Shown piece after piece: positions 52,380 through 61,115 of a stretch of DNA of 64,000 nt; the stretch's first letter is position 1; every line of letters begins with the position of its first letter. The DNA is from Maribacter arcticus. GTDB lineage: Bacteria; Bacteroidota; Bacteroidia; Flavobacteriales; Flavobacteriaceae. The position numbers were made by a program, and so were the translations under genes. The stretch is taken from positions 372,001 through 436,000 of the forward strand of contig NZ_FUYL01000001.1 in the NCBI RefSeq assembly GCF_900167935.1. The letters run 5' to 3'. A model generated the notes under the pieces. The model saw only the letters and a program-made list of their open reading frames with translations, made no database searches and had not been told where the DNA came from.

Positions 52380-52916
52380 ATGGAAAAATTAGAAAAGTTA
52401 AGATACCCGATTGGGCATTTTAGTTGCCCAGTGGAGATTTCAGAAGAAGATATAAAAGAATGGATTAATGTATTGGATGCCCTGCCAGCAAGGTTGTCGA
52501 ACCTTGTTAGTGTATTTTCTGAAGCGCAATTGGAAACCCCGTATAGGGATGGAGGATGGACTGTTCGACAAGTAATTCATCACTTAGCTGATAGTCACCA
52601 TCATAGTTACACCCGTTTTAAATGGGCCTTAACGGAGAATAGCCCTTTAATTAAAGCCTATTATGAAAAAGATTGGAGCGAAATGTTCGACGCCAAAACA
52701 GCTCCGATAGAATTATCTTTAAATTATCTTACTGCATTGCACGCAAAGCTAGTCTATCTATTAAAGGGTATTTCATCAGAAGATTTCAAAAAATATTACA
52801 TTCATCCAGAAGGAAATACTAATGTATCAGTGGTAGAAAATTTAGGTAAATACGCTTGGCATAGTAACCATCATTTTGCACATATCAAAAATTTAGCTGT
52901 TAGAAATGGATGGTAG
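52380..52916 (+). CDS. DinB/YfiT-like metal-dependent protein (putative bacillithiol transferase)
   Basis: 178 residues, a four-helix DinB-like fold. Metal-binding His residues are clear in VRQVIHHLADSHHHSYTRFK and AWHSNHHFAHI. It resembles B. subtilis YfiT/BstA, which transfers bacillithiol to electrophiles. Whether this organism makes bacillithiol cannot be told from the window. Confidence 0.85.
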   Translation: MEKLEKLRYPIGHFSCPVEISEEDIKEWINVLDALPARLSNLVSVFSEAQLETPYRDGGWTVRQVIHHLADSHHHSYTRFKWALTENSPLIKAYYEKDWSEMFDAKTAPIELSLNYLTALHAKLVYLLKGISSEDFKKYYIHPEGNTNVSVVENLGKYAWHSNHHFAHIKNLAVRNGW

Positions 52917-52928
52917 TTTTTTTTGGAA

Positions 52929-53456
52929 TTAAACTTCCTTTAGTAATATAAACATTGGTTTTTCTTTCTCAATGACATTTTTAAATGGAACTTTAGTGGT
53001 ATCGATAATAGAAAAATTATTTGCTAAATAGAAAGATAGGGCAGGACCATTTTGCATAGCGCCTAAAAATACTGCTTTTTTCGAAAGCTCTCTTGCCTTG
53101 ATTTCTATGAATTTAAGAGTTTCTCTTCCGATACCTAATCCTGTAAATTCGTTTTGAATGTAAATTTTATCTAAATAAAGAGCTTCTGATTTATTTAATT
53201 TGGCAATGGCCATGTCTAAGGTGATTTTTAAAATACCTACATAATCATCTTTCATTTTTAGTAGATAAAGAGCAGTATTTTCATCTTTCTCTTCCTTTAA
53301 TAGAACCTCTTTGGTGAAACTATTTTCAATATAGGTTGATGTATCACCGTTTGGCCAAAGGTGCCTGTAATGCTGGTTATACGCTGTAGTGCCTATTTTT
53401 ATGTAGTCATCATACAGTAGCGGAACTAATGGTTCAAATTTAATGGTGCTTTTCAT
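52929..53456 (-). CDS. GNAT family N-acetyltransferase
   Basis: 175 residues. The acetyl-CoA-binding segment is LYLDKIYIQNEFTGLGIGRE with the R/Q-x-x-G-x-G/A-like FTGLGIG, and a later beta-bulge strand KKAVFLGAMQNGPALSFYL. The substrate is unknown. Convergent with the DinB-like gene, 12 bp apart. Confidence 0.85.
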   Translation of the reverse strand: MKSTIKFEPLVPLLYDDYIKIGTTAYNQHYRHLWPNGDTSTYIENSFTKEVLLKEEKDENTALYLLKMKDDYVGILKITLDMAIAKLNKSEALYLDKIYIQNEFTGLGIGRETLKFIEIKARELSKKAVFLGAMQNGPALSFYLANNFSIIDTTKVPFKNVIEKEKPMFILLKEV

Positions 53457-53496
53457 TCTTCTGTACGAAATATGCTTTTTTCAAAATGATTTCAAA

Positions 53497-54060
53497 TCAA
53501 ACTTGAGGTTTCCATTTAATATTACAGCCTATGCTAGGCTTTTGAAGAGAATCAATTTTTTTTCCGGATAATAATTGATCTAAAGCATCTCTAAGGTCCT
53601 TTCCATTTAAAGGTTGCCCATTACCTGGTCTAGAATCGTCTAATTGACCTCTGTAAACTAGCTTTAATTCATCATCAAAAAGAAAGAAGTCTGGCGTACA
53701 CGCAGCATCATATTTTTTTGCAACTTCTTGGTGTTCATCATATAAATAAGGAAATGTATAATTTTCAGCTTTTGCCTTAATTCTCATATAATGTGGCGCA
53801 TCCTCCGGATAATTTTCAACATCATTACTTGAAATTGCAATAAAACTTATACCTCTATTTTGATAATCTTTTGATAATCTGGTAATTTCCGGATTTACAT
53901 GTATAACAAACGGGCAATGATTACAAATAAACATGATCACCGTTCCTTTTTCTCCATTTAGAGTGTGCAGATTCATCGTTTTTTGACTTACCGTATCTAA
54001 TAAACTGAATTCTGGTGCTATGGTGCCTAAAGCCAACATATTGCTTTCGGTTCTTGACAT
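53497..54060 (-). CDS. thioredoxin-like/AhpC-TSA family protein
   Basis: 187 residues. Thioredoxin fold with the redox motif C46-N-H-C49 in FICNHCPFVIH, followed by GISFIAISSNDVENYPEDAP. This is the 'thioredoxin family protein' group with CxxC in a peroxiredoxin-like scaffold (PDFFLFDDELKLVYRGQLD). There is no signal peptide. It is probably a reductase or peroxidase of unknown partner. It lies 40 bp upstream of the GNAT gene. Confidence 0.85.
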   Translation of the reverse strand: MSRTESNMLALGTIAPEFSLLDTVSQKTMNLHTLNGEKGTVIMFICNHCPFVIHVNPEITRLSKDYQNRGISFIAISSNDVENYPEDAPHYMRIKAKAENYTFPYLYDEHQEVAKKYDAACTPDFFLFDDELKLVYRGQLDDSRPGNGQPLNGKDLRDALDQLLSGKKIDSLQKPSIGCNIKWKPQV

Positions 54061-54157
54061 ATAGTTTTAAATTTAATGTTACTAAGTTAAGAAATTAAAA
54101 AGCCTTGTAATTGATTATAACATTTACTAATTTCAATAGACTCTTAAAATCAATTAT

Positions 54158-54463
54158 ATGAAAAATTCATATTCATCGCTTTCTATTGCAATACAAGATT
54201 TACAAAAGGAAGGGTACACGGCAGATTTTAACTTATGTAATGCAGGTGTTGAACATAAACATAAGAAACGTATTCATAAAGCAACTGAATTAGATGTAAT
54301 TAAGTTTTATCGATTTGAAGGTATGAGTAACCCAGACGATAATACTATATCGTATGTTATAGAAACTACTACTGGTGAGAAAGGACTACTGGTTGACGCA
54401 TACGGAATGTATGCTGGTAATGTTCCAAGAGATTTAATAGAAAAACTTAATATGATTAAATGA
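54158..54463 (+). CDS. small conserved protein, 101 residues (often mislabelled PRPP synthetase)
   Basis: The N-terminus (YSSLSIAIQDLQKEGYTADF) and C-terminal YRFEGMSNPDDNTISYVIET with VDAYGMYAG match a family often annotated 'phosphoribosylpyrophosphate synthetase', although the protein is only a third of that enzyme and has no PRPP-synthetase motif. The real function is unknown. It overlaps the next gene (CsaA-like) by 4 nt. Confidence 0.75.
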   Translation: MKNSYSSLSIAIQDLQKEGYTADFNLCNAGVEHKHKKRIHKATELDVIKFYRFEGMSNPDDNTISYVIETTTGEKGLLVDAYGMYAGNVPRDLIEKLNMIK

Positions 54464-54798
54464 GCGATACTATTTCTTGGGCCCAGTTTTGTAATATTGA
54501 TATGAGGACAGGAACGGTAGTCGATGTTTTAGATTTTCCTGAAGCTCGAAATCCTTCCTATAAATTACATATTGATTTTGGAGATGACATAGGTATAAAA
54601 AAAACTTCTGCTCAGATTACAGATAAATATGAAAAAGATGAACTTTTAGGAATGCAGGTTGTTGCAGTAGTCAATTTTCCAGTTAAGCAAATAGCCAATT
54701 TTATGAGTGAATGTCTTATATTGGGTGCTGTTGAAGGAAATTCAGTGGTTTTAATTAAACCACAAATGAAAGTACCTAACGGATTAAAAATTTCTTAG
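54460..54798 (+). CDS. csaA: tRNA-binding domain protein (CsaA-like)
   Basis: 112 residues, a single OB fold homologous to the C-terminal tRNA-binding domain of MetRS. Motifs: MRTGTVVDVLDFPEARNPSY, IKKTSAQITDKY, QVVAVVNFPVKQIANFMSEC. It is thought to act as a dimeric chaperone or export factor and binds tRNA. Overlaps the small gene upstream by 4 nt; the BASS transporter follows 4 bp later. Confidence 0.92.
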   Translation: MSDTISWAQFCNIDMRTGTVVDVLDFPEARNPSYKLHIDFGDDIGIKKTSAQITDKYEKDELLGMQVVAVVNFPVKQIANFMSECLILGAVEGNSVVLIKPQMKVPNGLKIS

Positions 54799-54802
54799 TT
54801 TA

Positions 54803-55723
54803 TTGACTGAAAACCTTTTAGATAACGTTCATATTAATTTTGATGCAGGTTCCCTATGGGTTTTGAACCTAGTATTGGGTTTGGTAATGTTCGGTGTCGC
54901 TTTAGAGATATCGATTAAAGATTTTAAGCCCTTATTGTTAAAGCCAAAAGCAATAATTTTAGGTCTTTTTAGTCAGTTTATTTTGCTGCCAGCGGTAACC
55001 TATTTTTTAATTCTTTTTATAGAACCATTACCAAGTATCGCTTTAGGCATGTTCATGGTAGCTGCCTGCCCTGGTGGTAATATTTCTAATTTTATCTCAT
55101 ACCTTTCTAAGGCAAATACGGCATTATCGGTTAGTCTTACCGCTATCGCCACGCTTTTGGCTATTGTAATGACACCGTTGAATTTTCATTTCTGGTCAAT
55201 GCTGTATACGCCAAGTTCAAATTTGATTCAAGAGATTTCTATTTCACCTGTTGAAATGTTCAAACTTGTATCGTTGCTATTAGGTTTACCTTTAATTTTA
55301 GGTATGTATGTCAACTACAGCCATCCTGTTTTAGCGATGAAATTAGCAAAAAGATTAAAAGTGGTTTCTCTGCTCTTTTTTATATGTTTAGTCTTTATCG
55401 CTTTGTATAATAACCTCGATATTTTCAAGGAATATATTGTTTATGTTTTCTGGATTGTTTTAATCCATAATCTTATTGCTTTTTCAACAGGTTACAGTGT
55501 TGGTAAGTTATTTCGACTACCAGAAGATAGTATCAGGTCAATTACTATTGAAACAGGAATACAGAATTCGGGCTTAGGTTTATTATTGATTTTTACGTTT
55601 TTTGACGGATTGGGAGGAATGGCATTACTTGCCGCTTTTTGGGGAATTTGGCATATCGTTTCCGGACTGATTTTGGCTGCATTGTGGAATGGTAAACCTA
55701 TTACTAAAGAAACTATAGCGTGA
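54803..55723 (+). CDS. bile acid:sodium symporter (BASS) family transporter
   Basis: 306 residues starting at TTG 54803, with nine or ten membrane helices. Family-typical pieces are VAACPGGNISNFISYLSKAN, where two crossing helices bind Na+ and substrate, and ITIETGIQNSGLGLLLIF. It imports an organic anion with sodium (pyruvate, pantoate or similar in bacteria). The substrate is not readable. It overlaps plsC-like by 4 nt. Confidence 0.9.
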   Translation: MTENLLDNVHINFDAGSLWVLNLVLGLVMFGVALEISIKDFKPLLLKPKAIILGLFSQFILLPAVTYFLILFIEPLPSIALGMFMVAACPGGNISNFISYLSKANTALSVSLTAIATLLAIVMTPLNFHFWSMLYTPSSNLIQEISISPVEMFKLVSLLLGLPLILGMYVNYSHPVLAMKLAKRLKVVSLLFFICLVFIALYNNLDIFKEYIVYVFWIVLIHNLIAFSTGYSVGKLFRLPEDSIRSITIETGIQNSGLGLLLIFTFFDGLGGMALLAAFWGIWHIVSGLILAALWNGKPITKETIA

Positions 55724-56772
55724 GCCGTTTTATATATTCGATAGTTAAGTTGGTGGTGAAGACCGGACTTTATACCTATCATAAAAAAATAGTAATTACA
55801 GGACTTCACAATATACCAACGGATAAACCTGTTTTATTTCTGCCTAACCATCAAAGTGCTTTAATTGATGTTTTACTAATAGCAACAGACTGCCAACGAA
55901 AGCCTTTCTTTTTAACGCGTGCAGACGTATTCTCTAGTTCTTGGTTGAATCGAATTTTTTCATACTTCAGGATGTTACCTATTTACAGAATTAGAGATGG
56001 TAGAGAAACCTTGGTCAATAATAACCTGATTTTCGATACTTGTTCTGAAATATTAGATAGAGGAGAAGCGCTAGTTATTTTCCCAGAAGCTAATCATAAT
56101 CTTCAACGAAGGGTTAGGCCCTTAAGCAAAGGTTTTACAAGAATTATTTTAAGGAGCTTTGAACTTTATCCTGAATTGGATATACAATTAGTACCAGTAG
56201 GATTAAATTATAAAAATGCAGCTCATTTTCCTGATGAAGTTGCAGTTCATTACGGTAAATCTATTTCAGCCAAAAGCCTCTTTGATTTAGATGATGTTAA
56301 TAAATCTAGTCAATCAATAAAAGATATAGTTTCTTCGAGTTTAAAAAAACTAACAAGTCATATTCCAAATGATGAACATTATGAGGCAACGGTTAGTAGG
56401 TTAATGAATGAAAATGTGAGCTTTCTTGATCCTGTGTTGGTAAACGAAACAGTTCAATCATATTCGAAATCAGTAACAAATAGTACTAGCGAAGCACCTT
56501 CCGAAAGAGAAAAATTCAATCTATCAAAATTGCTGTTTTGTATATTGAATTTTCCTGCTGTTTTGCTATGGCGTTTTTGGCTAAAACCAAAAGTGCCTGA
56601 AGCTGAATTTATGGGTACTTTTAGGTTTGCATTTAGTCTGATTCTTTTTCCTATCTATTTACTCACTCTTTTTATATTTATTTCGTTTTTACATAATATG
56701 GAAATAGCTCTTTTGAGTATAGGGTCGCTGACAGTTTTTAACATATTACTCGTTAAATTCGTTCTACGTTAA
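55720..56772 (+). CDS. 1-acyl-glycerol-3-phosphate acyltransferase (PlsC-like)
   Basis: 350 residues, GTG start at 55720. Acyltransferase motifs in order: FLPNHQSALIDVLLIAT (His-x5-Asp form, one residue longer than standard), RIFSYFRMLPIYRIRDG, IFPEANHNLQRRVRPLSKG and LVPVGLNYKN. Two C-terminal hydrophobic segments (about 280-350) anchor it in the membrane. It makes phosphatidic acid or acylates a related glycerophosphate. Last of the CsaA-BASS operon. Confidence 0.85.
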   Translation: MSRFIYSIVKLVVKTGLYTYHKKIVITGLHNIPTDKPVLFLPNHQSALIDVLLIATDCQRKPFFLTRADVFSSSWLNRIFSYFRMLPIYRIRDGRETLVNNNLIFDTCSEILDRGEALVIFPEANHNLQRRVRPLSKGFTRIILRSFELYPELDIQLVPVGLNYKNAAHFPDEVAVHYGKSISAKSLFDLDDVNKSSQSIKDIVSSSLKKLTSHIPNDEHYEATVSRLMNENVSFLDPVLVNETVQSYSKSVTNSTSEAPSEREKFNLSKLLFCILNFPAVLLWRFWLKPKVPEAEFMGTFRFAFSLILFPIYLLTLFIFISFLHNMEIALLSIGSLTVFNILLVKFVLR

Positions 56773-56826
56773 AAGGCTGTAATTACAATGCCTTTAAAAA
56801 AGGATTGTACCAATTAAGTATATAAA

Positions 56827-56856
56827 AAAACGACCCTTGGTGATAAGGGTCGTTTT
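56827..56856. terminator. bidirectional terminator
   Basis: Perfect 12-bp stem AAAACGACCCTT/AAGGGTCGTTTT around GGTGAT, between two converging genes. Confidence 0.85.
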
Positions 56857-56882
56857 GGTTATTATTAAAAATATACTTTTAA

Positions 56883-57266
56883 TTAGATGTCCTCAAAGCT
56901 TACATCAGTAAAACTAGAGGTACCTGTTGAAGTGTTCTCTGTTTCTTGTTCAACCTCTGTTTCCTCTTTTTTGAAATCTTTTTGATGTCTTTCAGATATT
57001 ACTTCAGAACCTTTTTCATTAATGATGAAATCCATCATTTCTTCCACATTTTCCTTAAAGGCTTCAAAATCTTCTTTATATAGATAAATCTTGTGTTTTT
57101 TATAATGGAAAGATCCATCATCGTGTGTGAATTTTTTGCTTTCAGTTATCGTAAGGTAATAATCACCAGCTTTGGTACTTCTTACATCAAAAAAATAAGT
57201 CCTTCTGCCAGCGCGTAAAACTTTGGAGTGAATTTCTTCCTGATCTGATAAATCTCTTTCGCTCAT
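56883..57266 (-). CDS. DUF3276 (PUR domain) nucleic-acid-binding protein
   Basis: 127 residues. The PUR-alpha-like repeat begins SKVLRAGRRTYFFDVRSTKAGDYYLTIT and continues through FKENVEEMMDFI, then an acidic Glu/Thr-rich tail (EETEVEQETENTSTG). Bacterial PUR proteins bind single-stranded nucleic acid; the in vivo role is unknown. It is common across Bacteroidota. Confidence 0.9.
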   Translation of the reverse strand: MSERDLSDQEEIHSKVLRAGRRTYFFDVRSTKAGDYYLTITESKKFTHDDGSFHYKKHKIYLYKEDFEAFKENVEEMMDFIINEKGSEVISERHQKDFKKEETEVEQETENTSTGTSSFTDVSFEDI

Positions 57267-57331
57267 TTCTTATGTTTAGTGTCGTTATACTATCAAAAAT
57301 GGAAAAAAAAACCCTATCCAACAACAATTTT

Positions 57332-59083
57332 CTAATTTTCTTTCTCTGAAAGTTGTTTGTGGTAAAGCTCTTTGTAATAGCCAGCCTTGCTATTTAATTC
57401 TTCATGTGTGCCTTCTTGAATTAGTTTTCCATCTTCTAAAACCAGTATTTTATTAGCATTTTTAGCAGATGAGACTCGGTGACTTACAATTAGTGTAGTT
57501 CGATTCTCAGAGGCTTTTTTTAGATTATTCAATATTTCCTCTTCAGTTTCAGTATCTACGGCAGAAAGACAGTCATCGAACAAATATATTTTAGGGTTTT
57601 TAATTAGTGCACGAGCAATTGAGACGCGTTGTTTTTGACCTCCACTAAGGGTAATTCCTCGTTCTCCTAATACGGTGTCATATTTTTTTGAAAACCCTAT
57701 AATATTTTCATGAACGACGGCATCTTTGGCAATATTGATAATTTCTTCATCAGTTGCATCTTCTTTGCCGAATTTTATATTGTTCTTGATACTATCAGAA
57801 AACAGAAAAGCATCTTGTGGAACGGCGCCTATAGATTCTCTTAAATTAGTTAGGTCAAAGTGCTTTATAGGTTCATCATCTATTAAGATTTCTCCTGATG
57901 TGGTGTCATATAGTCGAGCAACTAAATCTAAAATAGTCGATTTACCTGATCCGGTTTTTCCAAGAATAGCTATTGTTTCCCCTTCTTTGATAGTGAAAGA
58001 TAAATTGCTTAATGCAGTAATCTCGGTATCTTCATACGTGAAGCCAACATTTTTAAATTCTATTTTTCCTTTAACCTTATGATTGTAAGTAGGGGTGTTT
58101 TTTAATTCTGGTGCAACGTTCAAAAATTCATTAATTCTTTCTTGGCTCGCTGCCGCTCGCTGAACAATAGAAGTTAACCAACCTACAATAGCAACTGGCC
58201 AAGTAAGCATATTTACATACAAAATGAATTCTGCAATAAGGCCTACGCTTATTTCACCCGCTAAATACTGTTTGCCACCAATGTAAATCACCAAAATATT
58301 ACTAATACCAATCAACAAAATCATAAGAGGAAAGAACCATGCATTTATTTTTGCAAGATTTACACTCTTTTCTTTTCCATCTATTGCAAGAGTTACTAAT
58401 TCATCATTTGTCTGCGGTTCTAAGGCGTAAGCTTTAATTACAGAAACCCCTGAGAACACTTCTTGTGTAAACGTAGATAAGGTTGATAAATATTGCTGAA
58501 CTATGGTGCTTCTTTTATGTATAACCTTACTAATTTGATAAATTAATACCGATAATATAGGTAGTGGTAATAACGTGTACGCGGCTAAGGTAGGCGCTTT
58601 TATAAACATTAAAGGAATTAAACATGCGAATAAAGTAAGCGTTTGTATACCGTACATTATTGCTGGGCCAGCATACATACGCACCTCGTTTACATCTTCA
58701 CTTATTCTGTTCATTAAATCGCCCGTTCTATTTTTCTTATAGAAGTTGAGGCTTAACTTTTGATAGTGGTCGAAAATTTCGTTTTTAAGATCATACTCAA
58801 TATATCTAGAAATATTGATAATAGTCTGCCGCATTAAGAAAGTGAAAAATCCTGATAGTAAAGCAGCTCCAACTATTATAAGAATGTATTCTAAAAGTAG
58901 TTCTTGCGCTGTCGATTTCGCTATTTCAGTAGAAATATATCTTTCAACTACAGATATAGATTTATTAACATAAGAAGGCATAACCAATTGAAATAGCCTT
59001 GCTACGACAGTGATAATGATTCCTAGAAAAAGTTTAAGCCGATATTTCTTGAAGTATTTATTAAGGTGCTTAAGTTCTTTCAT
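57332..59083 (-). CDS. ABC transporter, fused permease-ATPase (MsbA-like)
   Basis: 583 residues. The N-terminal exporter half has six helices (about 20-310), including the coupling-helix region FDHYQKLSLNFYKKNRTGDLMNRISEDV. The NBD from about 340 has Walker A GKTGSGKSTILDLV, Q-loop GAVPQDAFLFSDSI, signature LSGGQKQRVSIARALI, Walker B IYLFDDCLSAVD and the H-loop SHRVS. It acts as a homodimer or heterodimer; lipid or drug is possible. Confidence 0.93.
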   Translation of the reverse strand: MKELKHLNKYFKKYRLKLFLGIIITVVARLFQLVMPSYVNKSISVVERYISTEIAKSTAQELLLEYILIIVGAALLSGFFTFLMRQTIINISRYIEYDLKNEIFDHYQKLSLNFYKKNRTGDLMNRISEDVNEVRMYAGPAIMYGIQTLTLFACLIPLMFIKAPTLAAYTLLPLPILSVLIYQISKVIHKRSTIVQQYLSTLSTFTQEVFSGVSVIKAYALEPQTNDELVTLAIDGKEKSVNLAKINAWFFPLMILLIGISNILVIYIGGKQYLAGEISVGLIAEFILYVNMLTWPVAIVGWLTSIVQRAAASQERINEFLNVAPELKNTPTYNHKVKGKIEFKNVGFTYEDTEITALSNLSFTIKEGETIAILGKTGSGKSTILDLVARLYDTTSGEILIDDEPIKHFDLTNLRESIGAVPQDAFLFSDSIKNNIKFGKEDATDEEIINIAKDAVVHENIIGFSKKYDTVLGERGITLSGGQKQRVSIARALIKNPKIYLFDDCLSAVDTETEEEILNNLKKASENRTTLIVSHRVSSAKNANKILVLEDGKLIQEGTHEELNSKAGYYKELYHKQLSEKEN

Positions 59084-59207
59084 AGGTTGTTAAAAAAAGA
59101 AGATTATAACTATTCTTTGATCAAAGATAGTTTTTTGCCCTAAAACCATATGTTATAAATAAGCTAAGATAAATACGATTGCTATTGTGACCCTTTAAAT
59201 AGATGCT

Positions 59208-59215
59208 TACCTTTG
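59208..59215 (+). promoter_or_regulatory. promoter of nusB (TTG, 20 bp, TACCTTTG)
   Basis: TACCTTTG as -7 with TTG at 59185-59187 as -33, separated by 20 bp. It is the best-formed promoter I see in the window. Confidence 0.6.
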
Positions 59216-59254
59216 CAGCTTTAATTATTAATTTATTTAAAAAAGTTCTTTAAA

Positions 59255-60202
59255 ATGCTTACAAGAAGGCACATTAGGGTTAAAGTAATGCAGAGCATAT
59301 ACGCCCTAATTCAATCCAAGGATGATTCCTTGCAAAAACAAGAGAAGTTTTTAAAAGTAAGCATAGAGAACACCTATACGCTTTATTTATTATGGTTAAG
59401 TCTTTTTGTAGAAATACAGAAAAGGGCTGCAGACCAAATTTCTCTCGCTGCTAATAAATACATTACCGATAAGAAGCAAGAATTTCCAAACCCAAACAAG
59501 TTTATTCAAAACAGATTGTTGCTACAAATGGTAGACAATACTAAGTTGACTGAAGAACTTAATCATAGAAAGCTTGATAATTGGTACTTGAATGAAGAAT
59601 ATGTGAAACTTATCTATAAAGAGATAATAGAGAGTGAAGCATATCAAGAGTACATGTCTAAGCCAGAAAGCGATTATGCTTCAGATAAGGAATTGGTAAT
59701 GACCTTGTTCAAGACAATTATTGCACCGAATGAAAAAATTTACGACTATTTCGAAGACGATAAATTAACATGGGTAGATGATATTCCAATTGTGAATACC
59801 TTTGTGTTGAAGCATTTGAAAAAAGCAAAACAGGTACATCCTGAGTCATATTTTCTGCCTACTCTAATGAAAGATGATGATGATATGCAATATGCCTTGC
59901 AACTACTTTCTAGAACTTTATTGAAAAATGAAGCTTTAGAAAAGGAAATTGAGGGTAAAACACCAAATTGGGATAAAGATCGTATTGCCGAGATAGATAG
60001 TATTTTATTAAAAATGGCAATTTGCGAATTGTTACACTTCCCATCAATACCAGAAAGAGTAACTATAAATGAGTATTTAGAGATAGCAAAAGAGTACTCA
60101 ACTCCAAAAAGCAGCATTTTTATAAATGGTATTTTAGATAAACTTACAAAAGAATATAAGGCAGAAGGAAAGCTTAACAAAATGGGTAGGGGTCTGTTAT
60201 AA
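59255..60202 (+). CDS. nusB: transcription antitermination factor NusB, long form
   Basis: 315 residues, over twice the length of E. coli NusB. The N-terminus keeps the RNA/S10-binding start (MLTRRHIRVKVMQSIYALIQ). A long central insertion (about 45-180) precedes the C-terminal NusB helices (EIDSILLKMAICELLHFPSIPER..., TINEYLEIAKEYSTPKSSIFINGILDKL). It acts in rRNA antitermination. The long form is usual in Bacteroidota. Confidence 0.9.
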   Translation: MLTRRHIRVKVMQSIYALIQSKDDSLQKQEKFLKVSIENTYTLYLLWLSLFVEIQKRAADQISLAANKYITDKKQEFPNPNKFIQNRLLLQMVDNTKLTEELNHRKLDNWYLNEEYVKLIYKEIIESEAYQEYMSKPESDYASDKELVMTLFKTIIAPNEKIYDYFEDDKLTWVDDIPIVNTFVLKHLKKAKQVHPESYFLPTLMKDDDDMQYALQLLSRTLLKNEALEKEIEGKTPNWDKDRIAEIDSILLKMAICELLHFPSIPERVTINEYLEIAKEYSTPKSSIFINGILDKLTKEYKAEGKLNKMGRGLL

Positions 60203-60245
60203 AAATATTTTATAATTTTACAATTAATTGATAAATCATAATAGT

Positions 60246-60716
60246 ATGAAAAAAATAGTTCTAATTGTTGGTCTAGTATCAATGGTAGCGTTTACCTCTT
60301 GTAAGGATAATGCATCAAGTAAAATCAAAACAGATAACGTAGCAGAGGCTGCAGTAAGAGATGAGGCTGCAAAAGCAGTGCCTGTAATGTCTTTTGAAAA
60401 GGCAGAACACGATTTTGGTACAATTGAGCAAGGAACACCTCAAGAAACAGTTTTCATGTTTACAAATACGGGTAATGCACCACTAATTATTACAGATGCA
60501 AAAAGTAGTTGTGGTTGTACTGTACCTAACCCACCAAAAGATCCTATTGCACCAGGTGAGACTGGTGAATTGAGAGTTAATTTCAATGGTTCTGGTCAAA
60601 ATCAAGTAACCAAAACAATTACGGTTACAGCGAATACAGAAAAAGGTTCTGAAATTTTGAGGATTAAAGCTTTTGTTAATCCAAAAGGAGCAGCTCCACT
60701 AGGACCTGTTAAATAA
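60246..60716 (+). CDS. DUF1573 lipoprotein
   Basis: 156 residues from ATG 60246 (signal MKKIVLIVGLVSMVAFTSC, lipid Cys19); an upstream ATG would add 6 residues. The DUF1573 Ig-like domain shows EKAEHDFGTIEQGTPQETV, NTGNAPLIITDAKSSCGCTV and PGETGELRVNFNGSG. The Cys-Gly-Cys motif is typical of the family. It is probably a periplasmic lipoprotein. It lies between nusB and yajC, with gaps of 43 and 23 bp. Confidence 0.9.
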   Translation: MKKIVLIVGLVSMVAFTSCKDNASSKIKTDNVAEAAVRDEAAKAVPVMSFEKAEHDFGTIEQGTPQETVFMFTNTGNAPLIITDAKSSCGCTVPNPPKDPIAPGETGELRVNFNGSGQNQVTKTITVTANTEKGSEILRIKAFVNPKGAAPLGPVK

Positions 60717-60739
60717 ATATAAATACAGATATACCAAAA

Positions 60740-61024
60740 ATGGGTGATATAGGGCAGTTTCTTCCGATGATTTTGATTTTTGTGGTCGCATATTTTTTTA
60801 TGATTAGACCTCAAATGAAAAGACAGAAGGATGAAAAGAAATTTTCGGCAGAGTTAAAACGTGGTGATCGTGTTATTACCAAAAGTGGTCTGCACGGAAA
60901 GGTAGTAGATTTAAATGAAAAAGATTCTTCTTGCGTGTTGGAGACAATGGCAGGGAAATTAAAATTTGATAGATCTGCCATATCCATGGAAATGAGCGTT
61001 AAATTAAACGCTCCAGAAAAATAA
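60740..61024 (+). CDS. yajC: preprotein translocase subunit YajC
   Basis: 94 residues. One N-terminal membrane helix (FLPMILIFVVAYFFMI) runs into the family motif RPQMKRQKDEKKF, then a small cytoplasmic domain (LKRGDRVITKSGLHGKVVDL). It associates with SecDF. Normal length. Confidence 0.95.
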   Translation: MGDIGQFLPMILIFVVAYFFMIRPQMKRQKDEKKFSAELKRGDRVITKSGLHGKVVDLNEKDSSCVLETMAGKLKFDRSAISMEMSVKLNAPEK

Positions 61025-61041
61025 ATTTTTATATTTCATAT

Positions 61042-61075
61042 AAAAAACACCGATGGAAACATCGGTGTTTTTTTT
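61042..61075 (+). terminator. terminator of the nusB-yajC unit
   Basis: Stem with CACCGATG/CATCGGTG, GAAA loop and A/T flanks, followed by a T-run. Confidence 0.88.
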
Positions 61076-61115
61076 TAGCCTAAAAGCGGTATATTTAGTA
61101 AAACTAAATAATGCT

